NCBI GenBank assembly: GCA_036378155.1
Contig: DASUXA010000069.1
Coordinates: 1-15,512, forward strand
Direction: 5' to 3'
DNA: 15,512 bases
Source: DASUXA01 sp036378155
GTDB lineage: Bacteria > Actinomycetota > Actinomycetes > Mycobacteriales > Micromonosporaceae
Below, piece by piece: positions 15,183 to 15,512 of the stretch. The first letter of the stretch is position 1. Each line of letters starts with the position of its first letter. The translations under genes and the position numbers were made by a program. The notes below the pieces were generated by a model that saw only the letters and a program-made list of their open reading frames with translations, had not been told where the DNA came from and did no database searches.

Positions 15183-15207
15183 GTACCCGTCCTCTCGGCG
15201 GCTACAC
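15183..15207 (-). promoter_or_regulatory. Candidate stress-sigma promoter of the PRC-barrel gene
   Basis: On the minus strand GTGT-N15-GGGTAC resembles the SigB/SigF-type pattern GTTT-N15-GGGTA with one -35 mismatch. A dyad ACCGAC-ACTG-GTCGGT (15206-15221 on the plus strand) overlaps its upstream edge and could be an operator. Both are weak matches. The rest of the 251-bp divergent gap 15144-15394 shows nothing else I can support. Confidence 0.28.
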
Positions 15208-15394
15208 CGACACTGGTCGGTATCAGGCGGTTTATCCGTTTCAGAAAGCGTCAGCCGGTCGCCCGTCGTACCGCGTTTGGCCTGGCAGGGCCGGGGCATG
15301 CCGGTGGTGAGCGGCATCCTGCGCGCCGTCGGCGACGGGCCGGCGGCACCGGTACCGAAGGACACCACACACGACCGAACGACGAGGAGATTCC

Positions 15395-15512
15395 GTGCCG
15401 ATCGATCCACGCATCGCGAGCAGCGCCCGCACGTCGTCGGCGCTGGAACCGCCGGACACCCCGCCAGCCCCGCCGCGCCGTCGCACCCGCCTGGCGCGCG
15501 GCCTCGGCTGGG
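15395..15512 (+). CDS. N-terminal fragment of an unidentified protein
   Basis: GTG 15395 is preceded by GAGGAG with five-base spacing and opens a frame that runs off the right edge. The 39 visible residues begin with PIDPRIASSART, continue with a Pro-rich stretch and then a strongly basic PPRRRTRLARGLGW. A basic patch of this kind often precedes a membrane helix on the cytoplasmic side, but too little is visible to name a family. It is divergent from the PRC-barrel gene. Confidence 0.5.
   Translation, partial: MPIDPRIASSARTSSALEPPDTPPAPPRRRTRLARGLGW

Overview
The window is high-GC DNA (roughly 72% G+C by eye, coding third positions almost all G or C) from an actinomycete. The order ilvB-ilvN-ilvC, then serA, leuB and ilvE at short distances, plus GTG starts and leaderless-looking promoters, fits Actinomycetota. 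A Micromonosporales-type genome is my guess from general resemblance, not a proven placement. I see no rRNA, tRNA, CRISPR array, transposase or phage gene.

Layout. Positions 1-137 hold the last codons of a membrane protein. Positions 171-337 form a leader with a promoter, a tiny leader peptide and two hairpins, the second a textbook intrinsic terminator. It precedes the ilvBNC operon (338-3712: acetolactate synthase large and small subunits, ketol-acid reductoisomerase). A perfect 19-bp dyad separates ilvC from a convergent TMEM175-type channel gene (3744-4370, minus). Next are a small membrane-anchored protein of unknown function (4547-4921, plus) and a convergent NUDIX hydrolase (4983-5432, minus). 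serA (5557-7149, plus) meets apbE tail to tail with no gap. apbE, an FMN-binding protein gene and a ferric-reductase-like gene form a tight minus-strand operon read from 9830 down to 7150. leuB (10056-11087) and ilvE (11277-12374) follow on the plus strand. A tyrosine-phosphatase-like gene (12485-13216, minus) is divergent from a GatZ/KbaZ-like aldolase-family gene (13374-14573, plus), which abuts a PRC-barrel gene (14574-15143, minus). The first 39 codons of an unidentified gene start at 15395.

How it works together. IlvB/IlvN make acetolactate or acetohydroxybutyrate, IlvC converts these to the dihydroxy acids, IlvE transaminates the final keto acids, and LeuB does the leucine-branch dehydrogenation. 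leuA, leuCD and ilvD are not in this window. SerA starts serine synthesis. The reductase/FMN-protein/ApbE operon looks like a self-contained system that moves electrons from NAD(P)H through FAD and two hemes to a covalently flavinylated exported protein.

Most notable points: the ilvB attenuator with a probably leaderless leader peptide; the flavinylation operon, whose target has a twin-arginine-like signal while its ApbE has none; the orphan GatZ-like gene whose 3' end runs through a G7/C7 hairpin; and a window-wide preference for GTAC created by synonymous codon choice.
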